DNA of 49,076 nucleotides from Dehalococcoidia bacterium (GCA_030619865.1 JAUXAP010000005.1:1-49076), one strand, 5' to 3'. Shown: positions 1-10,056, counted from the stretch's first letter. Notes: generated from the sequence alone by a model not told the origin. Numbers and translations are program-made.

Positions 1-191
1 ATCGGTAGTCCTAAAGATAATGCCTGCTGCTCCACCAGAGTTCGTCGCACACCGTGCATACTAACTCGGTCATAGTCCTCAGTTATCGTGGTTAGTAGAG
101 ATGTTATTTTATATTTGTTGTCTTTTTGAATTTCATATAGAGCCAGGGCACTATCCTTACCACCACTCCAGCAAAAGAGCACCTTTTCCAC
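1..191 (-). CDS. Dph6-like PP-loop ATP pyrophosphatase, N-terminal part (cut by window edge)
   Basis: Not in the ORF track. Reading the minus strand gives VEKVLFCWSGGKDSALALYE, followed by SLLTTITEDYDRVSMHGVRR, still open at base 1. SGGKDS is the PP-loop of ATP pyrophosphatases, and the MHGVRR stretch is typical of the diphthine-ammonia ligase (Dph6/COG2102) family. Bacterial members have no diphthamide to make, so the substrate is unknown. The start is taken as GTG at 191 because an in-frame TAG lies three codons upstream. The SD is weak, which fits translational coupling, because the gene begins 22 bases after the stop of the upstream membrane protein. Only about 63 codons are visible. The family call is firm and the function is not. 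Confidence 0.8.
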   Translation of the reverse strand, partial: MEKVLFCWSGGKDSALALYEIQKDNKYKITSLLTTITEDYDRVSMHGVRRTLVEQQALSLGLP

Positions 192-213
192 TGTTAGGTT
201 CTATGAGGCAGCT

Positions 214-723
214 CTATTTCTTTGTTACGGATGATACTTCCTCAACCCTCTCTCTATTCTTCGTTACAAATTCCTCGAAATTATATATATAGCTTCCCTT
301 TTTTCTCTCTTTTGGCTCACCTCGCTGCCTTCTCCTTGCTTTTATAAAGTTTTCAGTCTTGTCCCAGCACTGCACCATTGAACCTCCCACAATTTCTAAA
401 ACGTCTTTCTTAGAGACAAGGCCCTTTAAAGCCAAAAAACTGGTTCTATCGTATATAGCTAACACTGACTCTACCTTCTTGCGAGAGTCATCCTCCAAAT
501 CTTCCAACTTGTCCTCTTCATCAAACTTGAACTCTCCTATCACATATCCTCGGTCTTCTCTTTGCTCTTTGTCGCCCCATTGCTGGAGCAGTGAGTTAAG
601 TGCGTTAAGCCTATTTTGATTTTTAATTAAACAAGCCTGCCAAATTATAAGAATTATGCCTAAACCCAATACACCAGTGGAAACTGAGGTGATAACATCC
701 CACCAACTTGTTATTTGCCACAT
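214..723 (-). CDS. DUF4760-like membrane-anchored protein
   Basis: A 169-residue protein with one clear N-terminal transmembrane helix (about residues 10-32, VSTGVLGLGIILIIWQACLI). A charged, helical, Asp/Glu- and Lys/Arg-rich cytosolic domain follows. The layout of one N-terminal anchor followed by a helical domain ending near a YNFEEFV-like motif resembles DUF4760 proteins, whose role is unknown. It starts 24 bases after metK ends and is followed by the PP-loop gene, so it sits at the 3' end of the methyl-cycle transcription unit. No catalytic motif is visible. The ORF is probably real because it fills the only gap between two same-strand genes, but the family assignment is tentative. Confidence 0.6.
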   Translation of the reverse strand: MWQITSWWDVITSVSTGVLGLGIILIIWQACLIKNQNRLNALNSLLQQWGDKEQREDRGYVIGEFKFDEEDKLEDLEDDSRKKVESVLAIYDRTSFLALKGLVSKKDVLEIVGGSMVQCWDKTENFIKARRRQRGEPKERKKGSYIYNFEEFVTKNRERVEEVSSVTKK

Positions 724-747
724 CTCTAGAGCACTCCCTTATTCTTA

Positions 748-1956
748 CTAGCTACCTAGTGCCTCTTTCTTAAGGATTTTGGCTTTGTCGGTCTTCTCCC
801 AGGGGAGGTCAATGTCGTCCCGTCCAAAGTGCCCATAGCAAGCTGTAGACCTGTAAATGGGTCGGCGGAGGTCAAAGTGCCGAATAATAGCTTCCGGTCT
901 GAGGTCGAAGTGCTTGTTAATCAGATTAAGTATGACTTCTTGGTCAACCTTGGCGGTGCCAAAGGTTTCAACAGAGACAGAGAGGGGGTGGGCAACACCG
1001 ATAGCATAGGAAATTTGAATTTCTAACCGCTCGGCTAGTCCAGCCGCCACCATGTTCTTGGCGATATACCGGGCCATGTAGGCTGCTGAGCGATCGACCT
1101 TAGTTGGGTCTTTCCCTGAGAAGCAGCCACCACCGTGACGAGCAATGCCACCGTAGGTATCAACCAGAATCTTACGACCGGTAAAGCCAGTATCGGATAC
1201 CGGTCCACCAATTATGAAGCTGCCGGTAGCGTTAACATAATATTTGGTTCTATCATCTATCAGTGAGTCAGGAATAACTACATTGACAACCTGCTCAATG
1301 ATGTCTTGCTCAATCCTATCGCGGCTGACACCAGGGTTATGCTGAGCCCCGATAACTACACTATCCACTCGTTTGGGAACGCCATTAGTGTATTCTACAG
1401 TTACCTGTGATTTTCCGTCAGGGCGAAGGTAAGGCAGAATATTCTTCTTTCTGACCTGAGCCAGACGCTGGCATAGTTTATGTGACAGTGAAATAGGTAG
1501 AGGCATAAGTTCAGTCGTCTCGTTACAGGCAAAGCCAACCATCATCCCTTGGTCGCCGGCACCAATCTTATCCAGTTCATCGGCAGAGCCTTTCTTTGTT
1601 TCCTGAGACTGGCTTACCCCTTGAGCAATATCGGCAGATTGCGGATTGATGGAGACCATTATCCCGCAAGACTGATAATCAAAACCATATTCGGGGTGGG
1701 TATAACCTGCATCGTGAACCACTTCCCGTACCACCTGAGGAATTTCAACATAACAATCGGTGGTAATCTCCCCCATAATAACTATTAAACCGTTGGTTAC
1801 TGCTGTCTCACAGGCTACCCTGCCATATGGGTCCTTATCCAGAATGGTGTCAAGAATAGCATCTGATATCTGGTCGCATAACTTATCAGGGTGTCCCTCA
1901 GTAACTGACTCCGAGGTAAGCATATATTTGGACGAATTCTTAAAACTGCTGGTCAT
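748..1956 (-). CDS. metK: S-adenosylmethionine synthetase
   Basis: Cytosolic enzyme making SAM from methionine and ATP, with release of phosphate and diphosphate. At 402 residues it has the normal bacterial length. It contains the MetK signatures [20 protein letters not shown] near the N terminus, GAGDQGMM (about residue 130), the glycine-rich [26 protein letters not shown]-loop-like segment, and the C-terminal YGHFGRDD. It lies 12 bases after ahcY with SD AGAAAGGA upstream of the ATG, so SAM synthesis and SAH hydrolysis are co-transcribed. Nothing looks degenerate. Confidence 0.98.
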   Translation of the reverse strand: MTSSFKNSSKYMLTSESVTEGHPDKLCDQISDAILDTILDKDPYGRVACETAVTNGLIVIMGEITTDCYVEIPQVVREVVHDAGYTHPEYGFDYQSCGIMVSINPQSADIAQGVSQSQETKKGSADELDKIGAGDQGMMVGFACNETTELMPLPISLSHKLCQRLAQVRKKNILPYLRPDGKSQVTVEYTNGVPKRVDSVVIGAQHNPGVSRDRIEQDIIEQVVNVVIPDSLIDDRTKYYVNATGSFIIGGPVSDTGFTGRKILVDTYGGIARHGGGCFSGKDPTKVDRSAAYMARYIAKNMVAAGLAERLEIQISYAIGVAHPLSVSVETFGTAKVDQEVILNLINKHFDLRPEAIIRHFDLRRPIYRSTACYGHFGRDDIDLPWEKTDKAKILKKEALGS

Positions 1957-1968
1957 TTTTAATCCTTT

Positions 1969-3947
<1,979 letters not shown>

Positions 3948-3956
3948 GTCCTTCCA

Positions 3957-4814
3957 TCACCCGAACTGCTCGGCAACGTAATCAGGTATATCCAACGTGC
4001 CCATAATTATCGGTTTTTGGTGACAATCACTGCCTCCTGTCATAATCAAACCGTGCTTCTTGGCGAACTCAATATAGTGGGCACTGGTCTCCTTATCATG
4101 CCTTGAGTGCCAGCACTCTATACCATCAATATAGTTTAGCATATATTCCTCAATAATTTTTGTTTGTTCGTCCAAATCAGGTGTTATGCTTACTAAAGAT
4201 GTACCGTTCGGGTCATTGGGGTGCGCATGCACCAGTATACCACCGGCGTTTCTGATCAATGTTGATGCTTCAGCAAGTGGAAGTGGGTACTTAGGCACAT
4301 TACACTTGACCAGATATTTGTCAAACGCTTCTTGCTTATTCTTCACAATCCCTTTTTCTATCAGGTAGTTGGCTATGTGAGGTCGGCCAAAGACACCGTC
4401 GACACTAGCCTGTATGTTCTTGAGGTCTTCGTCGGTGAATTTTTCAATATTCTCTTTATCAAATTCAATATTCAGTTTCTCTAAGATTTGACGAGCTCTC
4501 GTTTCTCTATGCTCTTTTATCAATTGAAGCTTGTTTTTTAGCTCTTGATTGCTGATATCATACTGGTATCCTAGAAAATCCAAAGGAACGGACTTATTAA
4601 GATACTGGAATGTCACATTCAATTCTACCCCGGTAATATAGTCTATGCCATATTCTTCAGCCAGAGTGATAGCTCTTTCCTGACAGTCTATAGAATCGTG
4701 GTCGGTTATTGACACTAAATTGATATTTCCTTTCTTTGCTTCCTTGAAAACCTCCTCAATAGAGAGATTACCATCCGAACCGGTCTTGGTGTGGATGTGT
4801 AAATCTATTTTCAT
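3957..4814 (-). CDS. PHP-domain metal-dependent phosphoesterase
   Basis: The start is moved to the ATG at 4814 (MKIDLHIHT). The longer ORF start lies inside the upstream kinase gene, and the shorter start gives a 2-base gap behind that gene's TAG, with GGAAAAGAAG available as SD. The PHP metal-binding signature is present: DLHIHTKTGSDG at the N terminus, SITDHDS, GVELN, a central HAHP, and the final GGSDCH. This matches the YciV/COG0613 (RNase AM/nucleotide phosphoesterase-like) group. Substrate is not determined; a small phosphodiester or 3',5'-bisphosphonucleotide is possible from family knowledge. Confidence 0.85.
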   Translation of the reverse strand: MKIDLHIHTKTGSDGNLSIEEVFKEAKKGNINLVSITDHDSIDCQERAITLAEEYGIDYITGVELNVTFQYLNKSVPLDFLGYQYDISNQELKNKLQLIKEHRETRARQILEKLNIEFDKENIEKFTDEDLKNIQASVDGVFGRPHIANYLIEKGIVKNKQEAFDKYLVKCNVPKYPLPLAEASTLIRNAGGILVHAHPNDPNGTSLVSITPDLDEQTKIIEEYMLNYIDGIECWHSRHDKETSAHYIEFAKKHGLIMTGGSDCHQKPIIMGTLDIPDYVAEQFG

Positions 4815-4816
4815 GG

Positions 4817-5419
4817 CTACTTCTTTTCCGCACCGATGATATACCAATCTTCTGACGAGTCATACCGGGTATCAACTATCAAGTGGGTGATATTAAGGTT
4901 GGGATACAAGTTCTTTAAGTCATTCAGGTCTACTTCTTCAAATCTCTTTTTATTGTTGAGGTAGGCTTGCTCGGTCAGTGCGTTTGATACATAATCCTCT
5001 TTAGTCCGCTCCAGTATCCGCCTGATTGATACCTCCTGCGGACAGTCGGTTTGAAGGATGACGAACCTCAGGTTGTGCTTAGCAGCTATGGCCGCAGCAC
5101 GCCTCCTTAATGACTGGGTGACGAAGGTGGCATCGAGTATCACACCATCACTCTTGTCTAGAGTCTCATCTGCCCGCCGGAACATCTCTTCATAGACCAT
5201 CATCCGCTTATCCATATTTGAGGCCACCTTTTCGTCGAAAATGTCCTCATTTTTCAGCACTTCCAGTCTAATCAGGTCAGAGCGAAGCAGGGGATAGCCC
5301 TTAATCTTAGCTACTTCCTCGGTTGTCTCCGTTTTCCAGGTGCCGGGAAGACCACAGGCGATAAGCAGAAAACCAGCACCCAGCTCTTTTTCCATGAATT
5401 TTACAAATGGTTCTCTCAA
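4817..5419 (-). CDS. AAA_33-type P-loop kinase (C-terminal half of a split COG2187 protein)
   Basis: A 200-residue P-loop protein starting at TTG 5419, chosen because a strong SD (AAAGGAGGCG) lies 5 to 8 bases upstream. The Walker A reads GLPGTWKT, where the family norm is GxPGxGK[ST], so Trp replaces the last Gly. A later VILDATFVTQSLRRRA segment fits the lid and acceptor region of COG0645 predicted kinases. In many bacteria this domain is fused behind a phosphotransferase domain (COG2187). Here the two domains are adjacent genes, 27 bases apart, in the same order. Substrate unknown. The Trp substitution may reduce or change nucleotide binding. Confidence 0.8.
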   Translation of the reverse strand: MREPFVKFMEKELGAGFLLIACGLPGTWKTETTEEVAKIKGYPLLRSDLIRLEVLKNEDIFDEKVASNMDKRMMVYEEMFRRADETLDKSDGVILDATFVTQSLRRRAAAIAAKHNLRFVILQTDCPQEVSIRRILERTKEDYVSNALTEQAYLNNKKRFEEVDLNDLKNLYPNLNITHLIVDTRYDSSEDWYIIGAEKK

Positions 5420-5446
5420 TTTATCGCCTCCTTTACTAGATTTTTT

Positions 5447-6463
5447 TCAATCCCCTTCTAATATATACGCCTCGGCAAGCTCAAAATAGCTCCTGGCGAC
5501 AGCTAAAGTCTTTTTCTTTTCCTCTGTTGAGATGTACGGGTCATCAAGCTTAAAGCTCTCCACCTTGCCCCGCACATAAGCCCGGTAGCACTTGTAGAAA
5601 TTGAGTAGCGTTGATAGCTCCTTATCCTGGCTCTTATCCACATAGGCACTAACGAAGCTTTGTGATAGGTCAGCCCGCCCATAATGGTCTAGGTCCATCG
5701 CCAGAAAGGCAACCTCCGAGGCGACATCACAGTATCTAAACCTGTCATTAAATTCTATACAATCGTAGATGCAAATGCCATTAGTAAAGCAAATATGGGC
5801 GGCATGGAGGTCTCCGTGGCAATCCCTTATTTTGCCATTGGCTATCCGCCTACGAAATAGAGAGGCATTGTCCTCGATAAAGTTGTTAGTGTAGTCCTTG
5901 ATGTGCAGATACCTTTCTTGGGAAATGGTGTTACCGATGTATTTTTCAGTCTGGGTGAAGTTTTCCTCAGTATTTTGGGTGATAGTGTTAAGGTCGCCAA
6001 AGGCGCTGATATCGACATTAGTTTCTGCCTTTTGGTGGAACTCCACCAGCTTCTGCGCCACCCTAGTTGCCATTTGTGATGACACCTGATTATTGGCTAG
6101 TAGCACATCCATCATCGCCTCTTGAGGAAGACGACGCATTTTTACTGCATACTCTATAACCTCCCCCCCACCTCCTACAAGAATAGCATCCTTATCCCGA
6201 GTTATTGACACTACCCCCAGATAAGCCTGAGGACAAAGCCGCCGGTTGAGTTCAACCTCCCGCTGGCAGTAGAACTGGCGCTTATCTAAAGTGGTATAGT
6301 CAAGGTAGCCTAGATTCACCGGCTTCTTTACCTTATAGACATAGTCACCGGTCAGGAAAACAAATGACATCTGGGTCTGCACCAGCTCTATTCCTTGCGG
6401 GGTATCAGGATAGGCTTTGGGGTCTAATAGCGCCTGAACCAATTCTGGTAGCTGCAGTATCAC
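5447..6463 (-). CDS. Aminoglycoside phosphotransferase-fold protein (N-terminal half of split COG2187)
   Basis: A 338-residue protein with a GTG start behind AAAAGGA. It carries the catalytic-loop motif HGDLHAAHICF and the metal-binding CIEFNDRFRYCDVASEVAFLAMDLD, characteristic of COG2187 rather than of true resistance enzymes. The N-terminal FLTGDYVYKVKKPVNLGYLDYTT segment is the nucleotide-binding lysine region of the same family. The role is unknown; it should not be read as an antibiotic-resistance gene. Pairing with the downstream P-loop kinase gene supports joint function as separate subunits. Confidence 0.82.
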   Translation of the reverse strand: MILQLPELVQALLDPKAYPDTPQGIELVQTQMSFVFLTGDYVYKVKKPVNLGYLDYTTLDKRQFYCQREVELNRRLCPQAYLGVVSITRDKDAILVGGGGEVIEYAVKMRRLPQEAMMDVLLANNQVSSQMATRVAQKLVEFHQKAETNVDISAFGDLNTITQNTEENFTQTEKYIGNTISQERYLHIKDYTNNFIEDNASLFRRRIANGKIRDCHGDLHAAHICFTNGICIYDCIEFNDRFRYCDVASEVAFLAMDLDHYGRADLSQSFVSAYVDKSQDKELSTLLNFYKCYRAYVRGKVESFKLDDPYISTEEKKKTLAVARSYFELAEAYILEGD

Positions 6464-6486
6464 ACCATCCTTTTAGAGCTTGAGCT

Positions 6487-7011
6487 TTAGTGCTCTTGGG
6501 TTTTTAGCCAGCGCAGTAGTTCGTCGAGTACCTGATGGTAGTTGGCTCTGGTTACCATTACTAAATTTACCCGAGGCCGGCGTTTGATAACATCTGCCCA
6601 CGGGTTGGGATTGAGCATAATAGTTCCTAAAACTCTCTTTTCGCTGTCGATAATCTGTAAGACGGCCTCCCTGAAGTTAGTCGAAAACAACTCCATTTTC
6701 CCGATTTCGTCAATGATTACTAAATCACACGCCTCGGCTGCCTTACGGAGGGCAGAAACACCTACCTTATCTAAACTATCAGTGTCAACCCCATATTTAC
6801 TTACCCGGTGTGGACTATGAATATTAATATGAGCCAGTATGGCTTCCTGCCCGTCCAGGGTAACCAGTCTGAAGCCTTCCCTTACCCCCTTACTTCGTAT
6901 TTCCTCGGTATAGAAGCCACCGGCTTTACCTTTCATACCAGTTACTGCCTGCTTGATCAGGCTGGTTTTCCCAGCCCCAGGTCTGCCGGTGAGGAGATAA
7001 ACTTGCTTCAT
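6487..7011 (-). CDS. THEP1-family nucleoside-triphosphatase
   Basis: A 174-residue P-loop NTPase. Walker A is GRPGAGKT at residues 8-15. The segments AGGFYTEEIRSKGVREGFRLVTLDG and IDEIGKMELFS (Walker B) are THEP1 (COG1618) signatures. Family members hydrolyse ATP, GTP and other NTPs slowly, and the biological role is unsettled. It lies 23 bases before the COG2187-like gene and just downstream of the mini-protein gene. The SD is weak. Confidence 0.88.
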   Translation of the reverse strand: MKQVYLLTGRPGAGKTSLIKQAVTGMKGKAGGFYTEEIRSKGVREGFRLVTLDGQEAILAHINIHSPHRVSKYGVDTDSLDKVGVSALRKAAEACDLVIIDEIGKMELFSTNFREAVLQIIDSEKRVLGTIMLNPNPWADVIKRRPRVNLVMVTRANYHQVLDELLRWLKTQEH

Positions 7012-7030
7012 AGGCTTTTACCGCTGTAGT

Positions 7031-7129
7031 CTATGACTTAGGCTGAAGCTTTGCCTGAGTCTTCTTTAATTCCAGCTTCTTTCTCTTGCGCCGGTGTTTA
7101 ATGAGAGCTACCCTTTTTCGCTTATTCAT
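7031..7129 (-). CDS. Small Lys/Arg-rich protein, 32 residues
   Basis: Too short for the ORF track. Minus-strand ATG at 7129 to TAG at 7031 encodes a 32-residue peptide starting MNKRKRVALIKHRRKRKKLE, about half of it Lys or Arg. The composition and the KHRRKRKK core recall the AURKAIP1/COX24-type ribosome-associated mini-proteins (bS22-like). That is a resemblance only. It fills the space between the DUF6485 gene and the THEP1 gene. The stop lies 19 bases before the THEP1 ATG, so it is positioned for co-transcription. A strong SD is not obvious. Conservation in relatives would settle whether it is translated. Confidence 0.5.
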   Translation of the reverse strand: MNKRKRVALIKHRRKRKKLELKKTQAKLQPKS

Positions 7130-7152
7130 CGTTAACAACAATATACCTTAAA

Positions 7153-7371
7153 TCAGGTTTTCCTACTACTCTTAGCTTTATTAGTAAAGACCTCGGCAAA
7201 TTTGGCAAAGGAGCGGTCGTAGGTCTTCTCCACCTCAGGAGGGAATACACAGGCAGGGAGTTCATCAAATTCCAGGTGGTAGGTAATGCACTCACAGCAC
7301 TTACCTTTTCTAGAACAGGGCTCATAGGTGCAGGAGCATTTGGCTTTATTGACTTCAATCTGGCACTCCAT
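7153..7371 (-). CDS. DUF6485-like cysteine-rich protein
   Basis: A 72-residue protein with seven Cys, the first six in the N-terminal half in a MECxI...CSCTYEPCSRKGKCCECI pattern, then the conserved ELPACVFP. This pattern matches DUF6485, a small probable metal-binding protein of anaerobes. Function unknown. The SD AGAGAGGA precedes the ATG, and the gene starts 12 bases after the MetE-like gene. The overlapping 78-residue ORF (7122-7358) in another frame is treated as a shadow. Confidence 0.8.
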   Translation of the reverse strand: MECQIEVNKAKCSCTYEPCSRKGKCCECITYHLEFDELPACVFPPEVEKTYDRSFAKFAEVFTNKAKSSRKT

Positions 7372-7383
7372 TGGAATCCTCTC

Positions 7384-8412
7384 TTAAAGGTAGCGTGTTC
7401 TTATTGCTTTTGACAGCTCAGCCAGTAGCTCCAGGGCTTGGCCTGCTGCCTCATTGGTGGCTAGAGGTGCCAGCCCACAGCTGGGGGTAAGCAACCCCTG
7501 CTCTATCAATTGTTTGAAGCGAATACCATTTCTAGTAAAGGGTGCTATTGCCTCCTCCAAGCGGTCTTTTAGACTGGCTACCGATTCCTTAGCTAGCGAT
7601 TCTTCGTCATTAGGGATAATCCCCCAGGCAATAGTTCCTTTCCGGTCAAGGAATTTTTTTACTTCGGCTGGATAGAGACTTAGTGACTGAGCATAGTTGT
7701 AAGTGTCAAAGCTCAGTATATCGGCACTGGTGTCCAGCAAAACAGACCAGTCGGTATTGCCGCAGCAGTGAACCCCTTTCAGTCCACTGATTCCTTTAAA
7801 GACCTCCTCTAATAAGTTAGTAACCATCTCTTTAGATAAAGAGAAAAAGGCTGAGCCGAAGGACATCATATACGGTTCATCGACAAAGATAATGGTATTT
7901 CTGGAGATTTGGCTTAGCTGTTTTTCTTGCCAACTTGCTTTTAGCCTGAGCAGCTTGGCGGCAGCATCGGCAAGCATATCGTCATAGATTACAGACCGGC
8001 GGCTATCATCGGTAACGGTTAATCCCCAGCTAATCGGTCCCGTTATCTGCCCCTTAACTGCCAGAGGCGACAGGTTATCTAAGGCTAAGAAGCTATGTAG
8101 TCCCGCAGCATAGTCAGCACTAATGGGATATTTGTCAATGTCATTATCTAAATAGGCAGCGTAGAGCTTCTCCAGTGGGTTATCTAAGTCCTGAGAGCGG
8201 TCGACATAGATACGGTTCTCCTTAAGCACTATACCAGGGAAGCCCTCGCTGAACTGGGCATACATATTATCCAGAAAAGACCGTTTAGGTAGCTGGGGCC
8301 AGGCAGGAATGTCTTTAAGGTAGTGGCTGACTTGCGCGCATGCCTCAGACGGGTCAGTATGAGGCATACTGCCAATAATAGTCGGTAAACAGCCAAATTT
8401 TATATTGGGCAT
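7384..8412 (-). CDS. Core MetE-like (cobalamin-independent-type) methionine synthase domain protein
   Basis: A 342-residue TIM-barrel protein of the UROD/MetE-like superfamily, less than half the length of full MetE. It starts with LPTIIGSMPHTDP, has a conserved IFVDEPYM, GVHCCGNTDW (His/Cys zinc-ligand region) and a C-terminal TPSCGLAPL, the position of the last zinc Cys in MetE. Dehalococcoides has a characterised stand-alone core MetE that methylates homocysteine from a methylated corrinoid rather than from methyl-folate. This protein is a candidate for the same role, supported by co-transcription with mtnP, ahcY and metK. A different thiol methyl transfer cannot be excluded from sequence alone. 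Confidence 0.75.
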   Translation of the reverse strand: MPNIKFGCLPTIIGSMPHTDPSEACAQVSHYLKDIPAWPQLPKRSFLDNMYAQFSEGFPGIVLKENRIYVDRSQDLDNPLEKLYAAYLDNDIDKYPISADYAAGLHSFLALDNLSPLAVKGQITGPISWGLTVTDDSRRSVIYDDMLADAAAKLLRLKASWQEKQLSQISRNTIIFVDEPYMMSFGSAFFSLSKEMVTNLLEEVFKGISGLKGVHCCGNTDWSVLLDTSADILSFDTYNYAQSLSLYPAEVKKFLDRKGTIAWGIIPNDEESLAKESVASLKDRLEEAIAPFTRNGIRFKQLIEQGLLTPSCGLAPLATNEAAGQALELLAELSKAIRTRYL

Positions 8413-8417
8413 AAGGT

Positions 8418-9293
8418 TTAAGCCTTTCTATCTCTGATATACTTGCCTATTAGCAGGTCGAGTTTTTTCCTCTGCTCGGCTGGTATGCACTCCGGGTCAG
8501 TGACAATGGCTGTCTCCAGTGCTGTGGCGCAGTCACAATCGCGTTTCCCAGGTATTCTGCTGGCGGCTAGCTTGATAATTTTCTTGGCGATATCAATGTT
8601 TTTATAGAGAATACCTAAAATGATATCCACCGTTACTGGCTGATTTTTCTCATGCCAGCTATCATAATCAGTGACACAGCCGATGATAGCGTAGCAGATT
8701 TCCGCCTCTCGTGCCAGCTTGGCTTCGGGCAGTGCCGTCATACCAATGATGTCAGCTCCCCACGAGCGGTAGAGTCGTGATTCAGCTCGAGTAGAGAAAG
8801 CGGGACCTTCCATAGCTACGTAGGTGCCTCTTTGATGGACACTAGCTCCTACCTCTCGGGCTGCCTGATACAAAATGGAGCTTAGTTTTGGGCAAAAGGG
8901 TTCAGCGAAGGGGATATGGCTGACAATACCGTCACCGAAGAAGGTATTAACCCGGTTTCGGGTTCGGTCTATTAGCTGGTCGGGAATAACTATGTCGCCG
9001 GGCTTTATCTCTTTCTTAAAACTTCCCGCTGAGTTAACGGCAATAATCCACTCCACACCCAGCGACTTTAAGGCGTAGATGTTAGCTTGGTATGGTACCT
9101 CGGTAGGGGAGATGCGGTGCCCCTTGCCATGCCGGGACAAAAAGGCAATCCCTATCCTCTCTAGCCTGCCGGTGGTAATGGTATCACTCGGCTTGCCAAA
9201 GGGTGTATCTATATTAACCTCTTCAATATCAGTCATCCCTTCAATATCGTACAACCCTGTTCCTCCGATAACCCCTATCTTTGCCGGTGGCAT
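8418..9293 (-). CDS. mtnP: S-methyl-5'-thioadenosine phosphorylase
   Basis: A 291-residue purine nucleoside phosphorylase family protein that cleaves MTA to adenine and 5-methylthioribose-1-phosphate. Diagnostic segments are IGVIGGTGLYDIEGM, FLSRHGKGHRISPTEVPYQANIYALK, NSAGSF, VAMEGPAFSTRAES, and IGMTALPEAKLAREAEICYA; the last favours MTAP over inosine-specific enzymes. SD AAAAGGAG lies 8 bases before the ATG. It is the first gene of the methyl-cycle operon, directly behind a promoter-like sequence. Its product feeds MtnA, encoded at 22005. Confidence 0.93.
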   Translation of the reverse strand: MPPAKIGVIGGTGLYDIEGMTDIEEVNIDTPFGKPSDTITTGRLERIGIAFLSRHGKGHRISPTEVPYQANIYALKSLGVEWIIAVNSAGSFKKEIKPGDIVIPDQLIDRTRNRVNTFFGDGIVSHIPFAEPFCPKLSSILYQAAREVGASVHQRGTYVAMEGPAFSTRAESRLYRSWGADIIGMTALPEAKLAREAEICYAIIGCVTDYDSWHEKNQPVTVDIILGILYKNIDIAKKIIKLAASRIPGKRDCDCATALETAIVTDPECIPAEQRKKLDLLIGKYIRDRKA

Positions 9294-9608
9294 TAGGCAG
9301 TCTCCTTTTCTTGCATTATTATCCTCTGATAGCTATTACCTTAGCCAGTATATCACACAGCCTACTGTCGCCAATAACCCCCTGGCCCGCACCTAATTTT
9401 CTGGACACTCAATTAGCATAATACCACCGCCTTAGATCGTCACTCAAGTCTTAACCCTGGCTGGCTCAAACACTGAGGCTAGTTAAATAGTTGAGATTTT
9501 AATGAAAATTAAACGCCAGCTTTATGAGCAATTAATTCCGCAGTTTTAATATGAGTATATTACCAGTGAATAAAAGGACAGAAGTAGTTTAGGCAAAGGA
9601 GGACAATA
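9294..9608. other. Divergent intergenic region
   Basis: A stretch of 315 bases between the divergent mtnP and the small orphan gene at 9609. The left part holds the mtnP SD and promoter. The right part is AT-rich (about 9480-9570) and ends in the strong SD AAAGGAGGACAATA before the ATG at 9609. No coding frame, RNA gene or repeat was found in the middle. Confidence 0.6.
9347..9374 (-). promoter_or_regulatory. Predicted sigma70-type promoter of the mtnP-metK operon
   Basis: On the minus strand TTGGCG (9374-9369), a 16-base spacer, then TATACT (9352-9347). It lies 54 bases upstream of the mtnP start and is the only good candidate for the whole 1-9293 transcription unit. No SAM or SAH riboswitch fold was recognised between it and the ATG; the leader is only about 50 bases. 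Confidence 0.5.
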
Positions 9609-9806
9609 ATGATTAAAACTGCTTTCAGGTTTCAAAACAATATGGTTATGGTATTTGATAAGAATGGGGAACAAATCCCTAAATATCAGGGGCAATACGA
9701 AAAAGTGAAGGAAAGCGTCTTAAGAGATGCTCCGCTAGGGGTAATATTTGCTCATGGTTTCACTAGTGCTGGGGAATTACGAAAAGTTACAAGAGAGGAA
9801 TGGTAG
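9609..9806 (+). CDS. Small hypothetical protein, 65 residues
   Basis: Not recognised. A 65-residue soluble, mixed-charge protein beginning MIKTAFRFQNNMVMVFD and containing DAPLGVIFAHGFTSAGELRKV. It has no Cys, no transmembrane segment and no known motif. The evidence that it is real is the near-perfect SD AAAGGAGG 6 bases before ATG and a codon pattern like its neighbours. It stands alone between divergent mtnP and the cheR cluster. Confidence 0.65.
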   Translation: MIKTAFRFQNNMVMVFDKNGEQIPKYQGQYEKVKESVLRDAPLGVIFAHGFTSAGELRKVTREEW

Positions 9807-9946
9807 TCAAACGGATTATCTGCCACCGGTGAATGTTAAATGGTTAGGAAGAGATATGACCACTGGCATCCCCTAACTGAGGCTCTCTTCCTGGCTTATC
9901 TTTATCCCCTAGTTATCTCATCAGTCAGCTCTCTCTGTCACTAGAT

Positions 9947-9976
9947 TTGCCTTTTATTAAGTTTATACACTATACT
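9947..9976 (+). promoter_or_regulatory. Predicted promoter upstream of cheR cluster
   Basis: TTGCCT (9947-9952), 18-base spacer, TATACT (9971-9976). The predicted start point falls at about 9983, inside the first arm of the terminator-like hairpin at 9980-10001. Confidence 0.4.
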
Positions 9977-9979
9977 ATA

Positions 9980-10001
9980 GGTGCCTATTGGCACCTTTTT
10001 T
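9980..10001 (+). terminator. Rho-independent terminator-like hairpin
   Basis: GGTGCC-TATT-GGCACC followed by TTTTTT. The stem is 6 bp, 7 bp if the flanking A/T pair is counted. It could end the 65-residue gene transcript. Because a promoter-like sequence lies immediately upstream, it could also act in the cheR leader. Confidence 0.65.
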
Positions 10002-10029
10002 GCTTTTATGATACAATTGGCATAAAAGC
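10002..10029. repeat. Perfect 9-bp inverted repeat in the cheR leader
   Basis: GCTTTTATG (10002-10010), 10-base loop, CATAAAAGC (10021-10029). It lies directly after the terminator-like hairpin and 27 bases upstream of the cheR ATG. Could be an operator or an RNA hairpin. Confidence 0.55.
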
Positions 10030-10056
10030 TGGTTGGTGATAGGCTAGGACTCTGAT

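Noticed and set aside
5447-6463. Aminoglycoside resistance gene
   Set aside because: Motifs are those of COG2187 with its kinase partner, not of APH resistance enzymes.
7122-7358. 78-residue minus-strand ORF
   Set aside because: Overlaps the DUF6485-like gene in another frame; the Cys pattern supports the other frame.
9294-9346. SAM or SAH riboswitch before the methyl-cycle operon
   Set aside because: The leader is only about 50 bases and shows no multi-helix core or known riboswitch motif.
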